From contig BRKX01000007.1 in the NCBI GenBank assembly GCA_026008535.1, positions 7,711,001 through 7,775,000 of the forward strand: a stretch of DNA of 64,000 bases. The letters are read 5' to 3'. The notes below the pieces were generated by a model. That model saw only the letters and a program-made list of their open reading frames with translations, did no database searches and was not told the DNA's origin. Shown one piece after another: positions 22,073 to 32,776 of this stretch (the first letter of the stretch is position 1; each line of letters begins with the position of its first letter). The DNA comes from Perilla frutescens. Lineage: Eukaryota > Streptophyta > Magnoliopsida > Lamiales > Lamiaceae. A program made the position numbers and the translations under genes.

Positions 22073-25000
22073 TTATACAAGCATAAGACTAAAGAGGCCG
22101 TCATCACTATACGTCTTTTGTGATAATCCAAGAATACCCCGAGAACGATCTCGATGTATCTGGATTCCTAATACAAAAGAAGCTTCCCTAAGATCTTTCA
22201 TCTCAAAATTCTTTGATAGAAATTTCTTGGTATCGTGCAGCATGACAGAGTCATTGGTGGCAAGCAGAATGTCATCCACATACAAAACCAGAAAAATACA
22301 CTTACTCCCACTGAACTTGTGATACACACAATCATCAGCAGCATTAGTCTCAAAACCAAATGAGACTACTACTTGATGAAACTTGTGGTTCCACTGACGA
22401 GAAGCCTGCTTGAGCCCATAGATGGATTTCTTTAATTTGCAAACCATAGACTTTGGATCTCCGGACACAAAGTTTTCTGGTTGCACCATATAAATCGTCT
22501 CATCAATGTCACCATTGAGAAACACTGTTTTTACATCCATCTGATGCAACTCAAGATCAAAATGTGCAACTAACGCCATAATAATTCTAAAAGAGTCTTT
22601 CGAAGAAACCGGAGAGAAAGTCTCTTTAAAATCAATGCCTTCTCTTTGAGTAAAGCCTTTAGCCACAAGACGAGCCTTATATCTTTCCACATTACCTTTC
22701 GAATCCCTTTTGGTTTTAAAAATCCATTTACAACCAATAGGCTTCGCACCTGCAGGTAATGGGACAAGATCCCAAACTGATTGTCTTGCATTGACTTGTA
22801 CTCCTCATTCATGGCATCAATCCACCTTTGAGAGTTTGGATCATTCATGGCTTGATGGAAGTTGATAGGATCGTTTTTCCATCATTCCACTATTTTCCTC
22901 ACTTTCTAGAAGATATACTTTATAATCATCCGGAATAGCATTTCTCCTATCTCTCGTGGACCTTCTTAATGGCATTAGTTCTTGAGGTTGTTGAGGTTGT
23001 TCTTCTTGAATTACTGTATTATCCTGAGTGGGAAGATTTTCAATATTATCTTGTTGAGGTTCCAAATCTACTTCTCGACTAATAACAGGTATGGAAGTCT
23101 GAAAATCATCAGAAGCAGTAGTAGGAGTCGAGACTGACACCTCCTCAAAAGTAATATCTCTAACCTTATTTCTCCCCCAAACTCAACATCCTCAAAGAAT
23201 ACTGCATTTCCCGTTTCAAAAAATTATTTTTCTAGTGGGATCATAAAACTTGAAACCCCCTGATTTTTCTGAATAACCAATAAAGTAGCTGCTTACTGTT
23301 TTGGGGTCCAGTTTCTTTTCATTTGGCCTATAAGGCCTAGCCTCAGCTGGACATCCCCAAATATGAAAGTGCTTCAGACTAGGCTTCCGTCCGTTCCAAA
23401 GCTCAAAAGGTGTTTTTGCAGCTGCTTTAGTTGGTACTCTATTGAGAATATAAGCTGCGGTTTTCAATGCTTCTCCCCAGAGTGATATTGGTAAGGATGA
23501 ATGACTAATCATACTCCTAACCATATCCTTTAGAGTTCGGTTTCGTCTTTCAGAAACACCATTCATGCTAGGCGTTCCCGGCATAGTGTACTGTGGGACG
23601 ATTCCACATTCCTCTACGAAGATAGCAAAAGGACCTGGACGTTGTTCGCCTGAGCCATCAGATCTACCATAGTACTCACCACCACGGTCAGATCGTACAA
23701 CTTTAATTCTTTTGTTGAGTTGATTTTCAACTTCAGCCTTAAAAATTTTGAACTTGTCCAGGGCCTTAGATTTCTCATAAATTAGATATAGGTACCCAAA
23801 TCGTGAGTAATCGTCTATAAATGATACAAAATAAAGTTGACCATTCCAAGAAGCCGTAGGGAATGGCCCACAAATATCCGTATGTATCAATTGTAAGACG
23901 TCTGTAGTTCTGTTGGCACCTAATCTCTTTATTTTGGTCTGTTTTCCTTTAATACACTCAATACAAACATTCAGATCCGAAAAATCAAGTGTATCTAAAA
24001 TACCATTTGACACAAGCCTCTCAATTCTGGTTTTTGAGATATGACCCAAACGCTTATGCCATAAATTTGTTGAATTTTCATTATTTAATTTTCGCTTAGT
24101 ACCTCTAGATTCAACATGCAAGGATTCATTATAGGAAGTAATAATATCGAGCACATAGAGATTGTCATAAGCACTTAATGAACCAGTACCAACCACATTG
24201 GAATTTAAAGAAAGACTGAACTGACAATTCCCAAATGAACAAGAAAAATCATATTTGTCCAATAAGGAAATAGAAACCAAATTCCGTCTAAAAGACGGTA
24301 CAATAAAAGTGTCTTTCAAATCCAAAAAGAAACCAGTTCTTAATAACAATCTAAAATGCCCTATTGCCTCCACTTCCACCGACTTGCCATCTCCCACATA
24401 GATGTATCTTTCACCATCAATTGGCTTTCGGCAGTTCAGGCAACCCTGCATTGAAACACTTATATGAGTGGTAGCACCAGAATCTAACCACCAAGTGTTA
24501 CCAGGTACTGAAGCTAAATTAACTTCAGAACAGACCAAAGTAAGAAATGTACCTTTCTTTATGCGCCAAGCGCGATATTTGGGACATTCCTTCTTTTGGT
24601 GTCCAGGTTTGTGACAAAAGAAACAGTCATCCGAATTCTCTGTTTTCTGTTTCTTTTGTACTGGACCCTTATCTTTAGCAGCTTTCTCAACCTCCTTAGT
24701 TCTTTTGCCCTTATATTTGGAAGTACTAGCCAACTGAGCAATCTCAGTTCTTTCTTGCTTCAACCTTTCTTCCTCTTGTACACAGTATGAAATGAGCTCA
24801 TTAAGAGTCCATTTCTCCTTTTGACAGTTATAACTGACCTTAAACTGACTGAATTGTGGAGGAAGCGATATCAGCACTAAATGCACGAGTAAGTCCTCAG
24901 ACACCTCGAGCTTTAGTGCACTTAATTTTGAAGCAATATGAGACATCTGCATGATGTACTCCCTTATGTTTCCCTTGCCCTTATACTTTAGTGAGATCAA

Positions 25001-25357
25001 GTTAGCTAAAAGCGTACTTGTCTCGGCCTTATCGTTTTTCATAAAACGTTTTTCAATTCCTGCAAGGTACTCTTTGGCAGTACTAATTTCCTCAAAGGCA
25101 GTGCCTCGAAAGGCTTCTGGAATGCCGCGCTTAATGATCATGAGACTAACGCGATTCGAGCGATCCCACTTCTCAAAGTTCCGCTTTTCATCCGCAGAAC
25201 TTGCATCCGTCAGAGAAGTAGGTTTGTCAACTCTTAGTGAATAGTCTAGATCCATGCAGCCTAAAATGATCAGAATGTTTTCTTTCCAATCCTTAAAGTT
25301 TGACCCATTAAGCATAGGAATGTTGTTGGTGTTAGCAGAAATAGAAGTAGTAGACAT
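22073..25357 (-). pseudogene. copia gag-pol (frameshifted, RNase H deleted)
   Basis: From the ATG at 25357: gag with the UBN2-type start (MLNGSNFKDWKENILI), CCHC knuckle CFFCHKPGHQKKEC, protease WWLDSGATTH, integrase with the HHCC finger (WHKRLGHIS ... CIECIKGK) and DDE residues (IHTDICGPF, FIDDYSRFG, MNGVSERRNRTL). The first open stretch ends at 23216 by an extra T in a T-run. Further 1-nt shifts lie in the G-run near 23175 and near 22778. RT then reads KARLVAKGFTQ, DVKTVFLNGD, YGLKQASRQW and LYVDDILLA (active site intact), but stops soon after FVLGIQIHRDRS. Only about 100 bp remain before the LTR, so RNase H is gone. Confidence 0.9.
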
Positions 25358-26480
25358 CATAGCTGAACAAAGAACAAAAACCAAAATTAACTTTCATGCT
25401 CACATTAAACTGTATAATCATTATCAAATTCAAATAAGTTGATAGCATCTCGAGGCACCGGACACAACATTAATATCAAGTCTGTGGACAGTAATATAAA
25501 TTTGCAAGTGGATACCTCTGTGTGGTGATCAAATACTGACAATAAATCCTGTCAAACAATAGTCTTCCTGTGGGCCGACATATTGTTTACATGGACAACC
25601 TCATAATTGTCACACATTTATCACTACAGGTGTTTGTGTATTTCTGCCAGATATTAACCTTCATGTGGGCCGGCTAATACCCGCATGAAGATACACTCAC
25701 ACAAACATCTAATATTTTCAATGAATAAATCTACACAGAGAGGTCACTGTGGCGACTTCATGTTTCAATAAATTCACTTTAAATAATAGACAAATTAATA
25801 AGGAACACGAGATGCACCAAACTAATTTAAAATTGATTGATTATTAAAACTGTCATTTGAGGATAAATGCAGAATCGTCGAAATTAACTTCGACAGCCAC
25901 CGAAAGTTTGGAAACTAATTTAACTTAAGAACATAATTCATGTAAAGCTAATTTCCAGAATCAAGTTAATCGTGATATGCTGAATTCAACACTTCAATAA
26001 TTACAAAATAATGGCACATAAGCACGATATAAAAGAATTGAATCTAAACTTTGAATCCCAAGAAAGAATTCCCATGCAGTGGTTTCCAAAAGATCCAAAA
26101 TCAATACACATAAGTAATAAGTCAAACAGAAATCATATTTCATGATTACCCTCGATTTGCGTGAATTCTTTGTAATCAATTAAACTTTCTGTATGACCAA
26201 ACCAATTGAAAACCAAAAAAATTCCATACACACGAATTCTCGGAATCTATAATTGTGAATTTATAAGCATTAATCTATATCATACCAATCGAGTAGCCAT
26301 AAATCGCGATTCGCAATGTAACCCGAAGCCTCAGATTTTAATATGATCAATTAAACCGTATCGATTGTAATTCATAACCGATCTCGATATTCACCAAAAT
26401 CCAAATTAAATTCACCAAAAAACCAAAATTCAAGATTTATCAATCTTTATTCACAGATCTCAGAGAATCATACATAGAGT
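25358..26480 (-). other. copia leader between PBS and gag
   Basis: About 1.1 kb with no recognisable coding content, unusually long for a copia leader. Short direct and inverted phrases (GTGGGCCGACATATTG, GTGGGCCGGCTAATAC) near 25571 and 25660 suggest RNA structure. Confidence 0.5.
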
Positions 26481-26493
26481 GGCTCTGATACCA
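26481..26493 (-). other. copia primer-binding site, initiator tRNA-Met
   Basis: Minus strand TGGTATCAGAGCC, two bases after the 5' LTR. Confidence 0.9.
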
Positions 26494-26495
26494 CT

Positions 26496-26960
26496 TGTTA
26501 GATAATTAAACCACATAGGGCATGCAATAATCCAGATTCACACCCTAAATTCATGAACTCTATGATGATAAACCGAGATACAATATTATAGCGGAAGCGT
26601 ACCTGAATCCATAGTTATTGAATCTTGAATTCTTGATGTGGTATGGATCTTCCAAACGATCGGCACCTTAGGTTTTCTGTAGAGAATTCTGTAGAAGGAA
26701 TACAGATTCTATTTTTCTGTCTGCCGTCGTTTGGGGACCATAACCCTAACTTATAATAATAAGTTATCTAGGATTTGCAATTCGGTCCCTCAACAAATTG
26801 CAAATCTATTTATGGTATCTACACAATTAAATTCCATGACAATATTAATACCCTTTAATCCATAATTATAATCTTATTAGATCACTTTAATTGGATCACT
26901 TTAAGACAGCCATACACATTTAATTAACATATATTAGTCCACATAAAAATTATTCCAACA
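26496..26960 (-). repeat. copia 5' LTR
   Basis: 465 bp, one visible difference from 21505-21969. A TATA-like CCATAAATAG is present on the minus strand in both LTRs. Confidence 0.95.
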
Positions 26961-26976
26961 TGTATATATATAGGAT

Positions 26977-27214
26977 GTGATTCAAATGAGAACAGTGTTT
27001 CGTGTAGGAATGTGAGAACAGTCTTTTCTTACTATAGTTTTAGTGCTTTTCTTATTTTTTTATGCTATTTTTTAATTTTTATTTTTAATATTTTTTTTAT
27101 TGTATTTTAGTGCTAAATGTTTAGTACCAAAATAAAATGAAAAAATAACTAAAAGTACACTAAATAAGTCCCTTCTCACGTTCTAACACCAAGCTTCATT
27201 CCTATTATAACCAA

Positions 27215-27220
<6 letters not shown>
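26977..27220. mobile_element. Foldback MITE, copy B
   Basis: The left arm ATTCAAATGAGAACAG and the right arm TTCTCACGTTCTAACACC are in the same order as in copy A. A (TA)n run follows (27218-27256). Confidence 0.45.
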
Positions 27221-27259
<39 letters not shown>

Positions 27260-27268
27260 ATTATATAT

Positions 27269-27494
27269 AATGGGTACTAGGTATTTCCGTGAGAACTATA
27301 AACCATGCTTATTTAATATGATTTTGTAGCTTATCTTGTTGTATTATAGTGCTAGTGTCACTAGCACTAAAATACAACAAGATAAGCTATAATTTTTTTA
27401 AAAAAAATTAGCACTAAAATATAATAAAATCAGCTATAAAATTTCACTAAATAAGCATGATTTATAGTTCGCACGTGAATACCTGGTACTCATT
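27269..27494. mobile_element. Foldback MITE, copy C, with a nearly perfect inner palindrome
   Basis: Outer arms AATGGGTACTAGGTATT and AATACCTGGTACTCATT. At about 27330-27390 a second palindrome (TTATCTTGTTGTATT ... AATACAACAAGATAA) is centred on GTGCTAGTGTCACTAGCAC. It is noncoding and sits between TA and TG microsatellites. Confidence 0.7.
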
Positions 27495-27529
27495 TGAACC
27501 TATTCCTATATATGTGTGTGTGTAGGATT

Positions 27530-27745
27530 TGTATCAAATCTAGTTCTTGGTGTGAAAACGTGTATACCATTTTTATTTACTATAATTTTATCGTATTCAG
27601 TGCTAATTGTCTGTTTTTATTTTGTTACTTATGTTATTAAACAATAAAATTATAATATAAACACAGTGCTCAGTATTCGTTCCAAGTATAATGCATATTA
27701 TAATCCATTCATGATCCACCCATAGCGGTTATTCGCCACACCTAT
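27530..27745. mobile_element. Foldback MITE, copy D (partial)
   Basis: Starts ATCAAATCTAGTTCTTGGTG like copy A, then follows the interior of copy E (AGTGCTAATTGTC, CACAGTGCTCAGTATTCG, ATAATCCATTC). The right arm is not clear. Confidence 0.45.
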
Positions 27746-28324
27746 TTATTAGGGAAATGAAATTCACCCTAATACATAACTACATGGTCACTCACAATTT
27801 TGAAATTGAGGGTCCCGGCCTCCCGGGTGATATAATATATTGTTATGTTATTTTTATATTTCATAATGCTTAATTTGTGATTTGTTATTACTTTTTTCTG
27901 CATCCAACATCCTTCAAAAGCCCAAAATTGCAATATGGAAAAATCGATAATACAGCGAAGTAAGAATTTCAAAGATCTCAATGAATTTGTAATGGTAAGT
28001 ATGTCATTTCCCCCAAAAAAAAAAATATAAAATAGCAATTAAAATAAAATCAATCCTAACAATTTAACTTAACAAATTAATGACAATAAAAATACCAGTG
28101 ATATTTTGGTAAAAAAAAAATTCAGAGTAGGTCGGGTCAATATTCAGCCCCCTGTCTTAGGGACTGATGGATCAGACTCTGTCTAATTAAAAGGAGAATT
28201 TGCGATTTTTCAATATAACAAAATTAAATATTAATTATGGAACAGAAGTCGAAACTGAAGCATGGCCATAATTAAAGACCGGTTGAAACTCGATTGTGTT
28301 GTCTAGATTAATATCCATTAATTA
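27746..28324. other. Intron sequence, no feature seen
   Basis: AT-rich; the small minus-strand ORF here (27769-28038) has no recognisable content. Confidence 0.4.
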
Positions 28325-28333
28325 ATTACCTGA

Positions 28334-29220
28334 GGGAAATTCTAAACACAGCCCCCGTTTTTCTCTTTACAGCCCCCACTAATAAAAAAATATAAATATT
28401 AATATAATAAGTCATTTTTATCCCTATAACCCCCAATACTTAAAAACCTAACACAGCCCCCTAAATATCATAGTCCCATAACAATCGACATAAAAAATTT
28501 ATGCAAACAAGAATAGAGATAGGGTGGGTTCGGTCTCCCAACAAGCAAATGAAGTTCTACAACCTTACAACAAATGGTGAATAGGAATATCATGGAAGGG
28601 AACTAAATCACAAGACGAATGTTCGGCTGTCATTCAACACTATAACCTAAATGAGGTCTCCCTACGGGTAAACGCAGACTGTAAATGAGTATGAAGTTAC
28701 CATAGTTAAGAGAACCTTTGAGGTGCCGGTATCTGACTGGGATGAGGAAACACGGAATCATAATGGACAAATTGAGGCTGGAACTTCTGGATATTGAAAA
28801 GTGCTACATTGAAACTCTGGTTGTTTGGGATGCTCCTAATGTATCTGTTATAGTTGCGATCATAATCAGGGCCACTTAGGTCCTTCTCTCTGTCCCTAAG
28901 AATGGCTACTCTAGAAGAACTACCTACATCCCTGACGTAGGAGCTTTTATCCACATCAATAACAAGGCTTCTCAGATTTTCATGCTCATTACACTCAGAT
29001 TCTTCCCATCGTCAGAACCAACCTGAGAAGATGTAACTTCTGACTCGAAACTACTTGGACTGCTAAAAATACGAGTGGGGGCTATGATATTTAGGAGTTG
29101 CGTTAAGTTTTTAAGTATTGGGGGTTATGGGGGTAAAAATGACTTATTATACTAATATTTATATTTTTTTATTAGTGGAGGCTGTAAAGAAAAAAACCGG
29201 GGTTGTGTTTAGAATTTCCC
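28334..29220. mobile_element. Mutator-like element (MULE), non-autonomous, Pack-MULE candidate
   Basis: Terminal inverted repeats of about 150 bp (GGGAAATTCTAAACACAGCC at the left, inverted at the right; then TAATAAAAAAATATAAATATT in the arms). A perfect 9-bp target duplication ATTACCTGA stands at 28325-28333 and 29221-29229, the size typical of Mutator. 887 bp with no transposase. The middle (about 28560-29060) is not AT-rich and carries a coding-like segment on the minus strand. It sits 52 bp upstream of the exon 4 acceptor of the receptor-kinase pseudogene. Confidence 0.85.
28706..29008 (-). pseudogene. Coding-like fragment carried by the MULE
   Basis: An open minus-strand frame from about 29008 to the stop at 28706 encodes about 100 residues with normal amino-acid mix (CNEHENLRSLVIDVDKSSY, LRDREKDLSGPDYDRNYN, SFNVALFNIQKFQPQF) and ends ...IPAPQRFS. 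I do not recognise the parent protein. It looks like the C-terminus of a host gene picked up by the element, not like transposase. No start or promoter of its own is evident. Confidence 0.5.
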
Positions 29221-29281
29221 ATTACCTGAATATTTTTAATATTATTAATTCACGCATGGTCCTCGTGTCTATATGTGGCAG

Positions 29282-29860
29282 GTGAATTACCAAAAGAGAT
29301 TGGTACTCTACCATTCCTTCAGGTTTTCTCAGTGTTCAACAATTCATTATCTGGGTCCATCCCATCTTCTATATTCAACATATCAACCTTGACGCATTTA
29401 GAATTTTCATACAATGAGTTTTCAGGCAGTCTTCCTTCAGACATGGGAGAATCACTTTTCAATCTTGAATGGCTTATATTAAGTTCTAATGCACTGCATG
29501 GCACAATTCCAACATCTATCACCAATGTTTCGAAGCTTACATACTTGGATATGACTGGAAACTCATTTAATGGCTCCATGCCCAACTTCAGTAATTTAAG
29601 ACTCCTACAAGATCTTTTCATTTGGGGAAATAATTTGAGTGGAGCAGAAGCTCCAACTGAGGAGTTGACATTTCTTTCTTCATTGACTAATTGTCGATAT
29701 TTGGTGTATTTGGAAGTATCAGGCAATCCATTGAATGGTATACTACCTGCTTCAATTGGAAATTTATCCACCTCTCTTAAACATTTCGGGGCAGGATACA
29801 CAAGCATTAGTGGTACCATTCCTTCTGAGATTGGGGACTTAAGTAGCTTGCTAGATTTGT
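29282..29860 (+). CDS. LRR kinase exon 4, LRR part
   Basis: After the acceptor ATGTGGCAG, the sequence GELPKEIGTLPFLQVF continues the LRRs in frame with exon 3. It runs through at least eight repeats to IPSEIGDLSSLLDL. The LRR pattern then stops abruptly at about 29860, and this frame ends at 29955. Confidence 0.8.
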
Positions 29861-30092
29861 TTGGATCTAACGCAGCGATTGCAAATTGCAACAGATGTTG
29901 CATTAGCCTTGGAATATCTTCACCATGGTTATACATTCCCTATTGTTCATTGTGACATAAAACCGAGCAATATTTTACTTGATGAAGATATGACTGCTCG
30001 TGTTGGTGACTTCGGTATTGCTAGGCTTTTCGACAAAGGAGAGAAAGTGATTTATACTGAAACCCTGGCAACAATCGGTTATGCAGCTCCAG
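29861..30092 (+). pseudogene. LRR kinase, partial kinase C-lobe (subdomains VIb-VIII)
   Basis: In a frame shifted from the preceding LRRs, LDLTQRLQIATDVALALEYL leads into VHCDIKPSNILL (catalytic loop, non-RD), VGDFGIARL and TIGYAAP. The N-lobe is missing, so it cannot bind ATP normally. Donor CCAG|GTAATT. Confidence 0.85.
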
Positions 30093-30179
30093 GTAATTGA
30101 ATAATCATATATATTTTTTATTTATTTTTCTCATATTCTCAAACTAGCTATTAATAAATGTACAATATAATGCAATAAG

Positions 30180-30565
30180 AGTATGGATCGGAAGGAAGAG
30201 TATCAACGAATGGGGATGTGTACAGTTACGGAATGATGTTGTTGGAGATGCTTACAAACAAAAAGCCGACAGATGATATGTTCAAAGGAGAAATGAGCTT
30301 GAAGGAGTGGGTAAGTGAAGCATTACAAACCAATGCAATAAGCAAAGTTACAGACCCTCGTTTGCTCGAAAGAGAAGATCAATATTTCCTGGCAAAGGAA
30401 CAATGTGTGTCATCCATTTTTGATTTGGCAATGAAATGTGTAGTCAATTCACCCATTGAAAGAATGAACATGATTGAAGCAGCAACTGCTCTTGAGAAGA
30501 TCAAAGCCACATTTGTTGCAGGCACGACAAGGCGTCAACAGCATGCAATTTCCATTACCACATAA
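30180..30565 (+). CDS. LRR kinase last exon: kinase subdomains VIII-XI and C-terminus
   Basis: Joined after an 87-bp intron, it restores PE from GYAAPE and reads YGSEGRVSTNGDVYSYGMML, then KKPTDDMF, WVSEAL and a final AATALEKIKATF. Normal stop TAA at 30563. This part shows no damage. Confidence 0.85.
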
Positions 30566-30934
30566 TGGGTATTGTAGTGTAGAAAATAACAAAACAGAGC
30601 TGCTTGTATTGTATTGTATCTCTCTAGTGACAAGTTGACTTATGAATACCATAATGTTGTTGCATGACTTATAGCTTGCCCTGTATATCTACATATATGG
30701 AATAATAGTGGTGCTTGCTTGAGTAGTTTATACACATTAATTTTATGATATCTATTGTTGCTGGGTTCTTTTTCATCCTCGTATGGATCATTTTATTACT
30801 ACGCCAAGCTTGATATTAAAATGTTGATGTGTTAATTCTAGAAACTAAGTCGCAAGCTCTCTTAATAGCTCCTACAAATTCTACACAGATCTGTCAACTT
30901 CAAGAGTTAATCTAATTTGCTATTTTTTTCTTCA
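30566..30934 (+). other. 3' region of the LRR kinase pseudogene
   Basis: AT-rich, no other gene. The 3' UTR probably lies here, but I cannot place the poly(A) site. Confidence 0.4.
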
Positions 30935-32387
30935 CTAGCTTGGAAAAACGTGCATTGCACGTATGTTCTCAATTTTTATTTTCATATTATGAGTTATGCA
31001 CTTATGTATTACAATTTTTATAGGTCTCATAATATGATTATCTTATTTTAGAATTTCATATAAGATGCGTAATCTAAATTGGTAATGCATATATAAGTAT
31101 TCACATTATTATATATTATTGATATTAATTAGATTACAATATTGTGATGATTTGTCTATTTTAAAATGGTTAATTGCTTTAAAAAACATGACTTTAGGGG
31201 TGTTTTGATTTTTCATGCGTATTAAAAAATATAGTTTTAATAATATGAACTTAATACATATTTGATTTTTCACACGATTTTCAAATTCTGGTAAATTTTA
31301 ATTTATTAGTGATAGTGGTAATAGACTAAGAATTCTATTTGAAGAATTAGAAATCACAAACGGGTCAGGCTTCACACTAATCAATGATCAGTAAAAGGTG
31401 AAGACAATCATTCCATATGCCAATTTATATTTTACACTATAGGTCTAATTAATGTTTTACATTAAATTTACATTGACTTTTGCTTGAACGCAATTCCTTC
31501 CATCCTCTGGCAACCACGTCAAATTAAATTGATTGAAAATTAAAAATCATTTGTAAAAATCAAACAGGTGTTAAGTTCATTTAATTAAAATTATATATTT
31601 TTTAAATGTGTAAAAAATAAAAAACACTTAAAGTTCGTGTATTTTAAGGCAATTAACCGATTTGAAAAGAATTAAAAAGATAATTTTTTTCTAGCCCTTA
31701 TTGTCGGATCGAGTCTCCAATATTTGTGGATGTCCTTCTTGACACTTTTTGTGATTGTTCTTCTTAAGATTATTCTTCCTTTTAGGTTTTAACAAAAATT
31801 AATATATATATATATATAAATCTCAACAAGTTTGACAAATCTATATAAAGTACATAAATGTTCATAGTATTTCAAAATTATTCAAATAAATATATATCAA
31901 TACTAATATAACAATAGGAATATAACAATGTAATGCAATTATGACATTTGAAAAACCTACTTTTGATGAATATAATAATAATTATGCAAAAAAAAAATGT
32001 TCTATATCGTCTTCTTCACAATATTTTTTTTTCTTCTTTGATCTTGGTGAGTGGTAAAGTTTTACGCTTTCTTCTTCATGGTCTCAGAGTTAAACTTGTC
32101 CAACATCTGATCATCTTCACTTAGAATTCAATGCATTCATCAATCTTTTTTTCTCTTTCATTGCTCTTCAATAGGCTTCAATTATGTAATTGAAGCCTTT
32201 TAATCTTAGTCTTTCCTTTTCTCTGATTTAATGAACTTAGGATTTTCAATTGTGGCCTTTTATATTTTGGATAACTCTGGTTACAATATTCGTAATTCCT
32301 CTTTCATCATTTATTGTATTTCTTAGATTTATCATGAAGAAATAATGTTGATCGATGCATGTAAGGGAATCCTTTGTAGTATAGAGA
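30935..32387 (-). mobile_element. Helitron candidate (non-autonomous)
   Basis: On the minus strand the 3' end is a hairpin ACGTGC-AAT-GCACGT (30962-30948), a 9-nt spacer, then CTAG followed by T, as expected for a Helitron 3' terminus. A possible 5' end TCTCTATACTACAAAGG lies at 32387 on the minus strand. The base before it is T and not the expected A, so the 5' end is tentative. AT-rich interior, no Rep-helicase. Confidence 0.4.
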
Positions 32388-32765
32388 ATCATTTTTGCAA
32401 ATAAACTTGTTCGAATTGTATAATGTTGAAAATAACATTATTATTTTAAAATAATAATTTTGAAGAAACAATCATTCAATTCACATAATATTAAAATTAC
32501 CTCACAATTCAATTTTTATCTAAATTGATAAGTAAATGGGCTTCTGAATGTAGTATTTCGTCAATGATTCTTTTAGGGTCATGACTTGTCATGTGAGTCA
32601 GAATCTCATATTTCTGTTGTGAAAAAAAAAAACACATAACTTATACCTTCATATATCAATCACTTGCTAATGAGTACCACGACTTTAGAATTTTAACCCT
32701 CCCATGTCATATAAGCTATTAATGCGTTAACATTGAAAAATCTCATTTTTCACTTATAGTAAAAC
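32388..32765. other. AT-rich intergenic DNA, nothing recognised
   Basis: No ORF of interest and no paired repeats seen. Confidence 0.4.
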
Positions 32766-32776
32766 GTAAACCATAA

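Larger units (their letters stand above)
21505..26960 (-). mobile_element. Ty1/copia LTR retrotransposon, young but defective
   Basis: LTRs of 465 bp at 21505-21969 and 26496-26960 differ at one position by my reading (G/A at 21780 and its partner). Both flanks carry the 5-bp target duplication TGTAT (21500-21504, 26961-26965), within a TA microsatellite. The PBS is complementary to initiator tRNA-Met. On the minus strand the order gag, protease, integrase, RT is copia type. RNase H is missing, and several 1-nt frameshifts break pol. It lies in the third intron of the receptor-kinase gene, antisense to it. Confidence 0.95.
13803..30565 (+). pseudogene. LRR receptor-like kinase, subfamily XII (FLS2/EFR/XA21 type), with internal deletion
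   Basis: A plasma-membrane immune-receptor type gene. Visible parts, in order: signal peptide (residues 1 to about 23), LRR N-cap with CNWIGVSC, many 24-residue LRRs of the plant form LxxLxLxxNxLSGxIP, and the kinase C-lobe. Exons: 13803-14790, 15094-15306, 15730-15873, 29282 to about 29860, then kinase sequence to 30092, and 30180-30565. The first three introns are all phase 1 with intact GT-AG. The intron after GYAAP in the kinase is at the position typical of subfamily XII. The catalytic loop reads VHCDIKPSN, the non-RD form seen in pattern-recognition receptors, and DFG is present. Near 29860 the LRR frame breaks into kinase frame: the last LRRs, membrane helix, glycine loop, catalytic Lys and alpha-C Glu are gone. 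The third intron (13.4 kb) is full of transposons. A receptor decoy or truncated LRR protein is possible, but a functional kinase is not. Confidence 0.85.

Noticed and set aside
22073..25442. Plus-strand ORFs across the copia region
   Set aside because: They are the complement of gag-pol and have no own content.
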